The position numbers were made by a program, and so were the translations under genes. This document shows, piece after piece, positions 24,445 to 33,787 of a stretch of DNA of 64,000 nucleotides. Numbering within the stretch: position 1 is the stretch's first letter; every line of letters begins with the position of its first letter. This DNA comes from Algoriphagus marinus (lineage in GTDB: Bacteria; Bacteroidota; Bacteroidia; Cytophagales; Cyclobacteriaceae): assembly GCF_001936475.1 (NCBI RefSeq), contig NZ_MSPQ01000013.1, forward strand, positions 1-64,000, written 5' to 3'. The notes below the pieces were generated by a model. The model saw only the letters and a list, made by a program, of their open reading frames with translations. It was not told the origin of the DNA and ran no database searches.

Positions 24445-27400
24445 ATGAATCAAAGACCTTTCATCATTTACAAATCCTCCGCAGGCTCAGGAAAAACCTA
24501 TACCCTTACATTGGAGTACCTCAAACTAGCATTGCAAAGCCCGCATGCTTTCAAGCAAATTCTTGCTGTCACTTTTACCAATAAGGCTACTCAGGAGATG
24601 AAGGAGCGGATTATTTCTGAGTTGAAAAGACTGCGAAATCAAGTTGATCCCTCCGAAAAAATGGATCGAGAGTTAATGTCTTCTCTTGGCGTGGATGAGT
24701 CTGGATTGAAGGTTTTGGCCCAGCAGACACTTACTGCAATTCTTCATGATTATGGTCGGTTTTCGGTAAGTACGATTGATAGCTTTTTCCAAAAAGTGGT
24801 TCGGGCTTTTGCCAGAGAAATTGATCTAAATGCCAAATTTGATGTAGAATTGGATCAATTGGCAGTTTTGGAGCGGGTTGTGGATCGAGTAGTGATGCTT
24901 GTCATGGAAGATGAATTTCTACACAAATGGCTGGTAGATTATGCTTACGATCAGATTCAAAATGGAAAGTCCTGGGATATCAGACGAAATATCCGAGGTC
25001 TTGGACAGCAGATTTTTCAGGAAGATTTCAAGAAATATGCTCCCGAAATCAAGGAGTTTCTGAAGGATAAGGAAAATATTACGTTGCTGCAGTCTTTTGT
25101 TCGAGAGCGGAAAAATGAGCTAGTTAAAATCTCAAAGGAATTAGGGAATCAAGCTGATTTGATAAGAATTGCAAATGGTTTGGAATGGACGGATTTTGCT
25201 GGAGGTTCCAGATCCTTTGTAAGGCTGTTTGAGAAATTTGGCGATCGAAATCAGCCTTTTCCAGTTCTTTCGGATTCGCAGATCAGTAAAATTGATCAAC
25301 CGGATGCCTGGTTTACCAAGACGAGTAAACAAATCGATGCGATTTTAGCTGCTTATGATCAAGGCTTGAATCAGATTTTGCATCAGATTTTGGCATTAAC
25401 TGGCAAGTGGAATACGCTGCAGGCGATTGCAAAAAACAGCTATGTCTATGGGGTTTTTAGAAATCTTCTCGATGAACTTACACTGATCAAAGACGAGGAG
25501 AATATCTTGTTAATTTCGGATGCCAATGAATTTTTGAAAGAAATCACCAAAGGAAATGATACGCCTTTCATCTATGAAAAAGTCGGTAATCAGTATAAAA
25601 ACTACCTGATCGATGAATTTCAGGATACTTCAGGTTTTCAGTGGGATAGTTTCAAGCCATTGCTAGAAAACTCGCTTGGGCAAGGTCAAACCAATTTGCT
25701 GGTGGGGGATGTGAAGCAGTCCATCTATCGCTGGAGGGGAGGAGAGATGAAATTATTGCTTTCGCAGGTGGAGGATGATATGGGGAAGGAAATTATTCAA
25801 TTGGAAAATCTGGACACGAATTTCCGAAGCCTTCCAAACATCATCAATTTCAATAATGCGGTCTTTAAGGCTTTACCACAGGCAATGGAGCAGGTTTTGA
25901 GCTCGAGTTATGGTGTTGAAAATCCTCAGATCCTATCTCAGGCCTATTCGGACTCCTTCCAGAAAATTTCTCCAAAAAAGGAAAAGTCTGACTTCAAAGG
26001 AAAGGTTAAGCTTGAATTCATCGATCCAAAAAGTGAGGAGGAAGAAGGTAATTTCGATGAGGTAGTCTTATCAAAATTACCTGATCTGGTTATGGAGTTA
26101 CAGGATCATGGGTATGAGCTCGAGGACATCGCTTTTCTGGTAAGAAGAAAATCAGAGGGCGAGGCGATCGCAGATTGTCTGATGAGCTATGCTGCCGAAC
26201 ATCCAGACTCTGCTTATAGCTTCGACGTGCTTTCGGATGAATCCATGTATCTGAACAAAGCAGCTTCGGTGAAAGCTTTGATTTCTGGCTTCAATTACTT
26301 GCACAATCCTGCTGATAAAGTTCAGTACAAAACGATGTGGTACTACTTAGCCGTTTTGATGGATGCTCCTGTTGAGCACGAGCTTTTTGCATTGGATAAA
26401 ATGCCAGCCTATTTGGAAGAGCAAGTGAAAGCTTTCAAAGAAAAAGAGATTCTGATGCTCCAGTTGCCACTAATGGAGGCTTTGGAGGAGTTGATTCAGG
26501 TGCTGGGTCTGATGGAATTAGGTTTAGAGAAAGCTTATATCTCCGGATTCAAGGAAGCTGTATATGACTTTACTGCCAATAATCGGGCAGATCTGAGTGG
26601 ATTCTTGGAATGGTGGGAAATCAATCAGACCAAGCGAACCGTCAAAATTCCTGAAGGGCATAATGCCATGCGAATTCTGACGATTCACAAATCAAAAGGG
26701 CTACAATTTAAGGTGGTAGTGATGCCGTATCTGAAGTGGACGATATTTGATACCAACAAAGGAAATGTAGTCTGGTCTCCATTTGAAGACCATGAGAAAG
26801 GACTTTCGGCTATTATTCCCCTGAACCTATCTGGAGATTTAGCGAATTCTGACTTCCGTGAGGCTTATGCAGAAGAAGCAACGATGGCTTATCTGGACAG
26901 TTTGAATATGCTTTATGTGGCGCTCACTAGGGCGGAGGATGTATTTTTTGGTTTTATTCCTTACAAAGAGAAAATTGGTTCGCAAAACTCCATGGAAGTA
27001 CAGCTCCAGCAATTGATTCAGTCTCATACCGATCCTGAATCTAAACTTAGTCTGATGTCACTTTATGACCCAGAGTCAAAAATATTTGAATTTGGAGATT
27101 GGCCTGATAATCAGGAAAAAAAACTTCAGCCTAAGAAATCTCCAGAACTTCGCTGGGCTTATAAAAATTGGTCTGAAGTACTGACGCTTAAAAAGTATGC
27201 AGTTGATTTTTCTATGGAAGGAATGGAGCAGCGGAAAAAGCAGAAGTTTGGCTTGATCGTGCATGAGATCTTGGAGTTATCAGCCGACAAAGACACTGCC
27301 TTGCAGAATTTGCAAGCATTTTACTTTGATGGAAGGCTGAATGAGGAAGAAAAGCAGCTAGTGGAGCGACAATTAGACCATCTGTTTACGAATCCGCTTT

Positions 27401-27663
27401 TTGCTTCATGGTTTGGAACCAAAGGAATTCTCTTGGCCGAACAGGGAATTCTTCTTCCAGGAGGAAAGCAGAAAAGACCGGATCGAATAATACTCCATGA
27501 AAAGGAAGCGCTGATCGTGGATTTTAAAACTGGTGAAGCGCATAGTCGCTACGCCGATCAAGTTCGGGAATATATGGGATTGGTTTCAAAACTAGCCCAA
27601 AAGCCAAGCAAGGGCTACTTATGTTATTTAGAAACGGGAGTTATCGAAGAAGTTTATGCATAG
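24445..27663 (+). CDS. UvrD-type helicase / nuclease, AddA (RecB)-like
   Basis: About 1072 residues. The Walker A is SSAGSGKTYTL at the N-terminus; LIDEFQDTSGFQWD is motif II and DVKQSIYRWRGGE motif III. ILTIHKSKGLQFKVVVMP and YVALTRAE are the late SF1 helicase motifs. The C-terminus carries a PD-(D/E)XK nuclease: GLIVHEILE, RPDRIILHEKEALIVDFKTG. It acts in double-strand break end resection and degradation of foreign linear DNA. I use the ATG at 24445; the TTG at 24427 only adds MPYFFS. The next gene overlaps its end by 8 bp, and together they form a helicase-nuclease. Confidence 0.9.
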   Translation: MNQRPFIIYKSSAGSGKTYTLTLEYLKLALQSPHAFKQILAVTFTNKATQEMKERIISELKRLRNQVDPSEKMDRELMSSLGVDESGLKVLAQQTLTAILHDYGRFSVSTIDSFFQKVVRAFAREIDLNAKFDVELDQLAVLERVVDRVVMLVMEDEFLHKWLVDYAYDQIQNGKSWDIRRNIRGLGQQIFQEDFKKYAPEIKEFLKDKENITLLQSFVRERKNELVKISKELGNQADLIRIANGLEWTDFAGGSRSFVRLFEKFGDRNQPFPVLSDSQISKIDQPDAWFTKTSKQIDAILAAYDQGLNQILHQILALTGKWNTLQAIAKNSYVYGVFRNLLDELTLIKDEENILLISDANEFLKEITKGNDTPFIYEKVGNQYKNYLIDEFQDTSGFQWDSFKPLLENSLGQGQTNLLVGDVKQSIYRWRGGEMKLLLSQVEDDMGKEIIQLENLDTNFRSLPNIINFNNAVFKALPQAMEQVLSSSYGVENPQILSQAYSDSFQKISPKKEKSDFKGKVKLEFIDPKSEEEEGNFDEVVLSKLPDLVMELQDHGYELEDIAFLVRRKSEGEAIADCLMSYAAEHPDSAYSFDVLSDESMYLNKAASVKALISGFNYLHNPADKVQYKTMWYYLAVLMDAPVEHELFALDKMPAYLEEQVKAFKEKEILMLQLPLMEALEELIQVLGLMELGLEKAYISGFKEAVYDFTANNRADLSGFLEWWEINQTKRTVKIPEGHNAMRILTIHKSKGLQFKVVVMPYLKWTIFDTNKGNVVWSPFEDHEKGLSAIIPLNLSGDLANSDFREAYAEEATMAYLDSLNMLYVALTRAEDVFFGFIPYKEKIGSQNSMEVQLQQLIQSHTDPESKLSLMSLYDPESKIFEFGDWPDNQEKKLQPKKSPELRWAYKNWSEVLTLKKYAVDFSMEGMEQRKKQKFGLIVHEILELSADKDTALQNLQAFYFDGRLNEEEKQLVERQLDHLFTNPLFASWFGTKGILLAEQGILLPGGKQKRPDRIILHEKEALIVDFKTGEAHSRYADQVREYMGLVSKLAQKPSKGYLCYLETGVIEEVYA

Positions 27664-30520
27664 TTTTTTAAGAAATACTGCCAAAGAGATCCTCGAAAGT
27701 GGAGTTGATCTTCAAAAGCTCACCGTGGTTTTGCCCAATAGAAGAGCTGGGTTGTTTTTTACTCAACACCTAGGGAGTTTGATCAGCGAACCTACCTGGA
27801 TGCCGGAAGTGAAAACGATTGAGGAGATTTTCTATGACTTGGCAGGAAATCGCCCCGCAGATGACTTGACCCTGATATTTGAATTGTATAGCGTTTATCA
27901 GGATCTCAACCCCGAAGCCGAGACCTTTGATCGGTTTTATTTCTGGGGAGAAATGATCTTGAAGGATTTCAATGATGTGGATCAATTCATGGCAAATGCA
28001 AGTAAACTCTATCATCACCTTTCTGAAATCAAAGAATTGGAGTCGGATTTAAGTTTTTTGACCGAGAGTCAAATCGCATTAATCAGGCAATTTTGGGCAT
28101 CATTTGTAAATCAGGATCGCGATCATCAAGAGAAGTTTTTGAAGTTTTGGCAATTGCTAAGTCCGCTTTATACCAGTTTTCAGGCTTCATTGGCAGTATC
28201 TGGCTTAGCCTATTCTGGCATGTTATATCGGAAAGTTGCGGAATCTCTAGATACTATTTCCCGCCCAGAGAAAGTACATCATTTCATTGGATTCAATGCT
28301 TTCACTGGCACAGAAGAGGCATTGATCAAACATTACATCACTGAGTTTGGAGCAAAAATCTATTGGGATATAGATGCCTATTATTTAGAAGATAAAGTTC
28401 AGGAGGCAGGTTTGTTTTTCCGTGATTATCAAAAAGACAAGATCTTTGGGCCAACTTTTCCGGAAAATATTCCTACTCAGATTGAGGACCGAAAGGCAAA
28501 GATTAAGACCTATGCTACACCTCTGAAGACCAATCAGGCAAATTTGGTAGGTTCGATTTTGGAGAAAATCACAGCCGGAGAAGCTTGGGAAGAAACCGTA
28601 GTGATCTTGCCAGATGAGCAGATGCTTTTTCCTATCCTTCATACCTTACCCGAGCAGGTGAACAAGGTGAATGTTACCATGGGATATCCGGTGAAAAATG
28701 CACCTGTGTACTCCTTTTTGGAAGCAGTGCTTGAAATGCAGCGTTACCTCAAAGTGGAAGACGGAAAACTTTTGTTCTATCATACGGCCGTTAAAAATCT
28801 ATTGAGTTCGATTTATCTAAAAAGTGTCAATCCAGACTTTGCAGCGAAATTGATGGCTGAAATGCAACTCTTGAATAAGATTTACATTTCGGCAGAAAAG
28901 CTACATCAAGGTGGAGAGCTCTATCAGCTGATCTTCCAGAAGTTGGAAAATGATTCCCTTTTTCCTTATCTGGCCAATTTGATGGAAGCTTTGGCGGATC
29001 GATTGGAGGACGAGCCTTTGCAGCGTTCCTATCTTTATCAATGCTTTAAGCAGTTAACCCGATTGCGAGAGATTTTTACGGGTCAGGATATTCTTACCAT
29101 CAACCGTGAATTTTTCATCCGGCTTTTTCGTCAGATTTTCCGAGAGGTCAAATTGCCTTTTGAAGGAGAGCCGCTTCAGGGTTTGCAGATCATGGGTGTG
29201 TTGGAATCCAGAAATCTTGACTTTAAGCGAGTGATCATTTGCAATATGAATGAGGATAGCTTTCCGCCTTCCGCGGGTCTGAATTCGATGATCCCATTTA
29301 ATATCCGGAAAGCCTTTGGATTGCCGGTGCAAGAGCAAAACGACTCGATCTATGCCTATACATTTTATCGGCTTTTGCACAGTGCAGAGGAAGTTCATAT
29401 GATTTATACCACAGCTTCGGATCAGGGGAAAGCTGGAGAAAAGAGCCGATATATGCAGCAGATGGGGGTTGAGCTTGGAAGAGAGATGGAAGAGGAGGTG
29501 ATTTTTATTCCAATAGATCAGAAATCTCCCGAAGCCATCTCGATCCAAAAGGAACCTGAAGTTTTGAACTTGCTCGAAAAGTATTTGATAGATGAGCATG
29601 GCAAATCGGAAACTTCCTTTTCGCCTTCTGCTTTAAGTGTGTTCTTGGATTGTAGGCTGAAATTTTACCTACAGTATCTTGCAAATATTCAGGAAAAGGA
29701 AGAAGTCAGTGAGGAAATAGATGCTGCGGTTTTTGGGAATCTTGCGCACTACAGCATGGAGTTTTTATACCAGGATTTCGCGATTAGAAAGAAAAGAAGC
29801 TTACTGGAAAAATCAGATTTTGAGGATTTGAGTAAGAACTGGGTGTTTCCAGCAATTGAAAAAGCCATTCGTAAGTTTTACCACTTGGAAGGTGAAGCAG
29901 ATACGAAGTTGAATGGTCAAATGGCGATTGCCAGAGATGTGCTTCAGAAATACCTGCATCAGATTTTGAAAATAGACGAGGCTTCGGCTCCATTTAAATT
30001 GATTTCACTAGAAAAAGAAAAAAAGTACACGGCAGGCTTGAAGATCAATACGCCATCGGGAGAGAAAGTTGTTTCTCTAAAAGGTATTATTGATCGGGTG
30101 GATGAGCATAATGGTTCGGTGAGGTTGATCGATTATAAATCCGGTCAGGACAATAAGACTTTTCCTGATGTGGAATCGCTTTTTGATCGGGACCATAAGT
30201 CTAGAAATAAAGCCGCCATGCAAACCATGTTTTATGGCTTGATCTATCAGGCTACTAACTCAGGAAATACCTTACCTCTGAAACCTGCGATTTTTAATCT
30301 TAGGGAAATGTTCGGGGATGATTTCAATCCTTACTTGCAACTGAAATTACCTTATAAAACAGGTGTTGAGGTAACTGATTACAGACAATTTGAAGAAGAG
30401 TATCAAGCTGGTTTGAAATTACTTTTGGAGGATATCTACAATCCGGATGTTCCTTTTGACCAAACCGATGATTTGAAAAAATGTGAATACTGTGCCTACC
30501 GAGAGATCTGTGGGAGGTAA
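27656..30520 (+). CDS. AddB-like inactivated helicase / PD-(D/E)XK nuclease with iron-sulfur cysteines
   Basis: A 954-residue AddB-type partner of the preceding gene, with an 8-bp overlap. The N-terminal half is a degenerate helicase core (LTVVLPNRRAGLFF lacks the Walker A lysine). The C-terminal nuclease has SALSVFLDCRLKFYLQYL, then GIIDRVDEHNGSVRLIDYKSG with the catalytic Asp and Lys. The final CEYCAYREIC plus the earlier Cys in FLDC give the four cysteines expected for the AddB 4Fe-4S cluster. Chi recognition is usually in this subunit. The assignment rests on motif order and context. Confidence 0.87.
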   Translation: MHSFLRNTAKEILESGVDLQKLTVVLPNRRAGLFFTQHLGSLISEPTWMPEVKTIEEIFYDLAGNRPADDLTLIFELYSVYQDLNPEAETFDRFYFWGEMILKDFNDVDQFMANASKLYHHLSEIKELESDLSFLTESQIALIRQFWASFVNQDRDHQEKFLKFWQLLSPLYTSFQASLAVSGLAYSGMLYRKVAESLDTISRPEKVHHFIGFNAFTGTEEALIKHYITEFGAKIYWDIDAYYLEDKVQEAGLFFRDYQKDKIFGPTFPENIPTQIEDRKAKIKTYATPLKTNQANLVGSILEKITAGEAWEETVVILPDEQMLFPILHTLPEQVNKVNVTMGYPVKNAPVYSFLEAVLEMQRYLKVEDGKLLFYHTAVKNLLSSIYLKSVNPDFAAKLMAEMQLLNKIYISAEKLHQGGELYQLIFQKLENDSLFPYLANLMEALADRLEDEPLQRSYLYQCFKQLTRLREIFTGQDILTINREFFIRLFRQIFREVKLPFEGEPLQGLQIMGVLESRNLDFKRVIICNMNEDSFPPSAGLNSMIPFNIRKAFGLPVQEQNDSIYAYTFYRLLHSAEEVHMIYTTASDQGKAGEKSRYMQQMGVELGREMEEEVIFIPIDQKSPEAISIQKEPEVLNLLEKYLIDEHGKSETSFSPSALSVFLDCRLKFYLQYLANIQEKEEVSEEIDAAVFGNLAHYSMEFLYQDFAIRKKRSLLEKSDFEDLSKNWVFPAIEKAIRKFYHLEGEADTKLNGQMAIARDVLQKYLHQILKIDEASAPFKLISLEKEKKYTAGLKINTPSGEKVVSLKGIIDRVDEHNGSVRLIDYKSGQDNKTFPDVESLFDRDHKSRNKAAMQTMFYGLIYQATNSGNTLPLKPAIFNLREMFGDDFNPYLQLKLPYKTGVEVTDYRQFEEEYQAGLKLLLEDIYNPDVPFDQTDDLKKCEYCAYREICGR

Positions 30521-30633
30521 GTTGATTTGATGAAATGTACATTGGTTGATGGAATACGACCATTCATACCAATGTGATTTATAAGCAAGTGCCTTTCTTT
30601 ATATTAATGGTTTCAAAATAACCTGATAACCCA

Positions 30634-33294
30634 ATGAGAAAATCGCTTCTGTTGATAGTATTGTGCTGTGTGAGTTTATGGAGTTGTACCAAACAAGAAT
30701 CAATCGATCCCTTTGCAACAATAAAACCTGAAGAAAGTAGGTTTACCAAAATCCCATTGGTAGAAGGGCTAAATGAGCCTATGGAACTTGAAGTGCTCGA
30801 TAATGGAGATGTACTTTTTATTGAGCGAAATGGGAAATTGAAACTTTATCAGGCAGCTTCTACTGAAACAATTGAGGTAGGGGAACTGGATGTTTATCCT
30901 GATGGAGAAGATGGCTTGTTGGGATTAGCGAAGGATCCGAATTTCTCGACAAATAATTGGATCTACCTTTATTATGCACCTGCCGGTGGGCCATCTATCA
31001 ATCGACTTTCCAGATTTGATTTCAAGGAAAATCTGCTGGATGTAAATTCGGAGAAGATCATGTTTGAAGTTCCCGTATTCCGAGGCTGTTGTCACTCTGG
31101 GGGATCATTAGAATTTGATGGAAAGGGAAATCTTTACTTATCTCTTGGAGATGATTCCACACCTTTCGAATCAGACAATTACAATCCGATTGATGAGCGA
31201 AGCGGAAGACCTGAGAATGTTGATGCGCAACGTAGCTCAGGAAATTCCAATGATTTGCGTGGTTCGATCATCCGAATCAAACCTGAGCCAGACGGGACTT
31301 ACTCCATTCCTGACGGAAACCTTTGGCCGGTAGGCACTCCAAATACTCGTCCGGAAATCTATGTCAAAGGAAATCGAAATCCCTATCGAATTTCATTGGA
31401 CCAGCGAAATGGCAATTTGTTTTGGGGAGAAGTTGGACCCGATGCAGCTATGGATTCGATGCGGCGTGGCCCGAAAGGACATGACGAAATCAATTTGGCT
31501 ACTAAAGCAGGATATTTTGGCTGGCCATATTTTGTGGGGAATAACAAGCCTTATTGGAAATACGATTTTGAAAAGCAGGAGAGCTTGTATGAATTTGACC
31601 CAAAAGCGCCAAAGAATACTTCTCCTAATAATACCGGGGTGGAAATACTTCCTCCAGCTACCTCTGCCTTGATTTGGTATCCCTATGGTCCTTCCGAAGA
31701 ATTTCCGATGCTGGGAGAAGGAGGGAGAAATGCTATGGCTGGTCCTGTATATTACCGAGAGGATTATGAGAAATCAGCTGTAAGATTTCCCGGTTATTAT
31801 AATGAGAAAGTTTTCATTTTCGACTGGATGCGAAATTGGATTTTCACAGTCAGTCTGACGGAGAATTATGAGTACGACACGATGGAGCGATTCATGCCTT
31901 CAACGGTATTTGATAAGCCGATTGACATGCAATTTGCTAAGGATGGTTCCTTATATATGCTTGAGTACGGTACCTACTGGAGAGCTCAAAATGATGATTC
32001 GGGTTTATATAGAATTGTTTTTTCCGAAGGTAATCGAGCGCCACAAGTAAAAATAGCGGCAGATAAGAAAGTAGGTGCAGCGCCATTGACAGTTGGGTTT
32101 TCATCCGAGGGAACTTTTGATCCGGATCTGGAAGATGGAATTACTTACGAATGGGACTTTGGAGTTGAAGGAGGAAAATCAAATGATGCAAACCCATCAT
32201 TTACCTTCGAAAAAGCAGGGACCTATCAGGTCAAGCTAACAGCAAAGGATAAAAGCGGGGAAAGCAGTTTTGCGACTTTGGAAATCAAAGTAGGAAATCA
32301 GCCACCGAGTGTTCAGATCGACTGGAAAGGAAATCGAAGCTTTTTCTTTGGAAACGAAGCAATTGACTATGCTGTAAATGTTGCTGATGCAGAAGATGGG
32401 ACTATAGCCGAATCAGATATAGACCTGACTATTACCTACATCGAAGGGTATGATTTGATCAAAGCAGGTCACGAAGAGGAAGTCTTAAGTATTGGAGAAA
32501 CATATATCAATCAAGCAGGTTGCAAAGCTTGCCATGCCATCGCCAATGAATCTGTAGGACCAGACTATACTGCCGTTTCTGAGAAATATAAAGGCGATGT
32601 TAAAGCAAAAGCTTATCTGGCCAATAAAATCAAAAATGGCGGTGGAGGTATATGGGGTGAGCGGGTTATGCCTGGACATACCCATCTGGAAGACCAACAA
32701 ATTTCCGAAATGGTGGACTTTATCCTCAGTATTGCTGATCCTAATCGTGGAGGAAAACTTTCAGCGAGAGGGACGTACCAACTGGAAAATCCGAAATCCT
32801 CAGAAGGATATTATTTGGTACAGGCGAACTACACGGATAAAGGAGCAAATGGCATTAGTCCATTGACTACGACTAGTCAACTCATGATTCGAAATCCAAA
32901 AGTGATGGCTTCCAACGCAGATCAATTGAAAGATGCAGCCAGAGCTAACGGAGAGAACGTCAGCTTTGTGAAATACACTGCTGATAATGCTTGGCTGATG
33001 CTGCAGAATATAGATTTGAATCAGATCACCCGAATATCTTTAGAAATTGACCCAACGAACACTGGAGGGAAATTGGAGCTTAGGTCGGGAAGCCCAAATG
33101 GAAAACTTCTTGGAACAACCGAAAAACTCAGCAAAGCAAGCAGGCCTAATGGCGCAAAAGGTGGCTGGTTTACGGTAGAAATGCCAATTGAGTCGACAGA
33201 TTCTGTGGGTGATATTTATTTGGTATTCAAAGCTGATCAGGAAGTTTCGATTTGGAATACTTTCCAGCTGAATAGTCTGAAATTCAATAGGTAG
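30634..33294 (+). CDS. PQQ-dependent sugar dehydrogenase-PKD-cytochrome c fusion lipoprotein
   Basis: An 886-residue lipoprotein (lipobox LWSCTK). Residues 35-460 are a GSDH-type propeller (GLLGLAKDPNF, a GCCHSGGSLEFDGKGNLYLSLGD core, YVKGNRNPYRISLD). Residues 465-550 are a PKD domain (GTFDPDLEDGITYEWDFG). Residues 615-700 are a class I cytochrome c with heme motif CKACH at 630-634 and an axial Met in RVMPGHTH. A C-terminal beta-sandwich (about 715-886) resembles a carbohydrate-binding module. Electrons from sugar oxidation could pass directly to the fused heme. It stands alone between the AddAB pair and a zinc-finger gene. Confidence 0.88.
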   Translation: MRKSLLLIVLCCVSLWSCTKQESIDPFATIKPEESRFTKIPLVEGLNEPMELEVLDNGDVLFIERNGKLKLYQAASTETIEVGELDVYPDGEDGLLGLAKDPNFSTNNWIYLYYAPAGGPSINRLSRFDFKENLLDVNSEKIMFEVPVFRGCCHSGGSLEFDGKGNLYLSLGDDSTPFESDNYNPIDERSGRPENVDAQRSSGNSNDLRGSIIRIKPEPDGTYSIPDGNLWPVGTPNTRPEIYVKGNRNPYRISLDQRNGNLFWGEVGPDAAMDSMRRGPKGHDEINLATKAGYFGWPYFVGNNKPYWKYDFEKQESLYEFDPKAPKNTSPNNTGVEILPPATSALIWYPYGPSEEFPMLGEGGRNAMAGPVYYREDYEKSAVRFPGYYNEKVFIFDWMRNWIFTVSLTENYEYDTMERFMPSTVFDKPIDMQFAKDGSLYMLEYGTYWRAQNDDSGLYRIVFSEGNRAPQVKIAADKKVGAAPLTVGFSSEGTFDPDLEDGITYEWDFGVEGGKSNDANPSFTFEKAGTYQVKLTAKDKSGESSFATLEIKVGNQPPSVQIDWKGNRSFFFGNEAIDYAVNVADAEDGTIAESDIDLTITYIEGYDLIKAGHEEEVLSIGETYINQAGCKACHAIANESVGPDYTAVSEKYKGDVKAKAYLANKIKNGGGGIWGERVMPGHTHLEDQQISEMVDFILSIADPNRGGKLSARGTYQLENPKSSEGYYLVQANYTDKGANGISPLTTTSQLMIRNPKVMASNADQLKDAARANGENVSFVKYTADNAWLMLQNIDLNQITRISLEIDPTNTGGKLELRSGSPNGKLLGTTEKLSKASRPNGAKGGWFTVEMPIESTDSVGDIYLVFKADQEVSIWNTFQLNSLKFNR

Positions 33295-33315
33295 GAAATT
33301 TTTAAAAAAAATGAC

Positions 33316-33358
33316 TAGGGAATTGGTTTGGAATATTTAATTTCAAACTAATTCCCTA
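33316..33358. promoter_or_regulatory. Inverted repeat between the dehydrogenase and zinc-finger genes
   Basis: TAGGGAATTGGTTTGGAA (33316-33333) and TTTCAAACTAATTCCCTA (33341-33358) are complementary with two mismatches. There is no T-run directly after the stem. It may be a weak terminator for the upstream gene or an operator for the small gene starting 25 bp later. Confidence 0.5.
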
Positions 33359-33382
33359 AATTCATTTAAATTTTTTTTGAAT

Positions 33383-33751
33383 ATGCCAACAGAACAAAGA
33401 ACCTGTCTACAATGCGGAAATTCCATTCGGGGAAGAGTTGATAAGAAGTTTTGTGATGATTCCTGCCGAAATGCCTACAACAATCAGCAAAATTCGACCA
33501 GCAACAATTTAATCCGTAATATCAATCACGCGCTCAAAAAGAACCGGAATATTCTAGAATCTATCATTCCGTCAGGCGAGGAGCTTGGAAAGACCACAAA
33601 AGATAAATTGTTGTTTCAGGGCTTTCAATTCAAATATTTTACCCACAGTTACGAGACCAAAAAAGGAAGTCAATATATGTTTTGTTACGATTTTGGGTAT
33701 TTGAAACTGGAAGGTGATTGGTATTTGGTAGTAAAAGGTAAAGAAAGATAG
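33383..33751 (+). CDS. Small zinc-ribbon protein of unknown function
   Basis: A 122-residue protein. The N-terminus has a zinc-ribbon pattern, CLQCGNSIRGRVDKKFC followed by DDSC (C-x2-C-x13-C-x3-C), like the short ribbons in DUF2116-type proteins. A helical linker (NINHALKKNRNILESI) and a C-terminal beta-rich domain of about 50 residues (FKYFTHSYETKKGSQYMFC...YLVVKG) follow. The ATG at 33383 is chosen over a TTG 6 bp upstream. It precedes the DEAD-box helicase by 36 bp on the same strand and may be cotranscribed. Nucleic-acid binding is plausible but not shown. Confidence 0.75.
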   Translation: MPTEQRTCLQCGNSIRGRVDKKFCDDSCRNAYNNQQNSTSNNLIRNINHALKKNRNILESIIPSGEELGKTTKDKLLFQGFQFKYFTHSYETKKGSQYMFCYDFGYLKLEGDWYLVVKGKER

Positions 33752-33787
33752 CTAGAGTAAAGAAACCCGGAAAACCCTCATTCTAAT

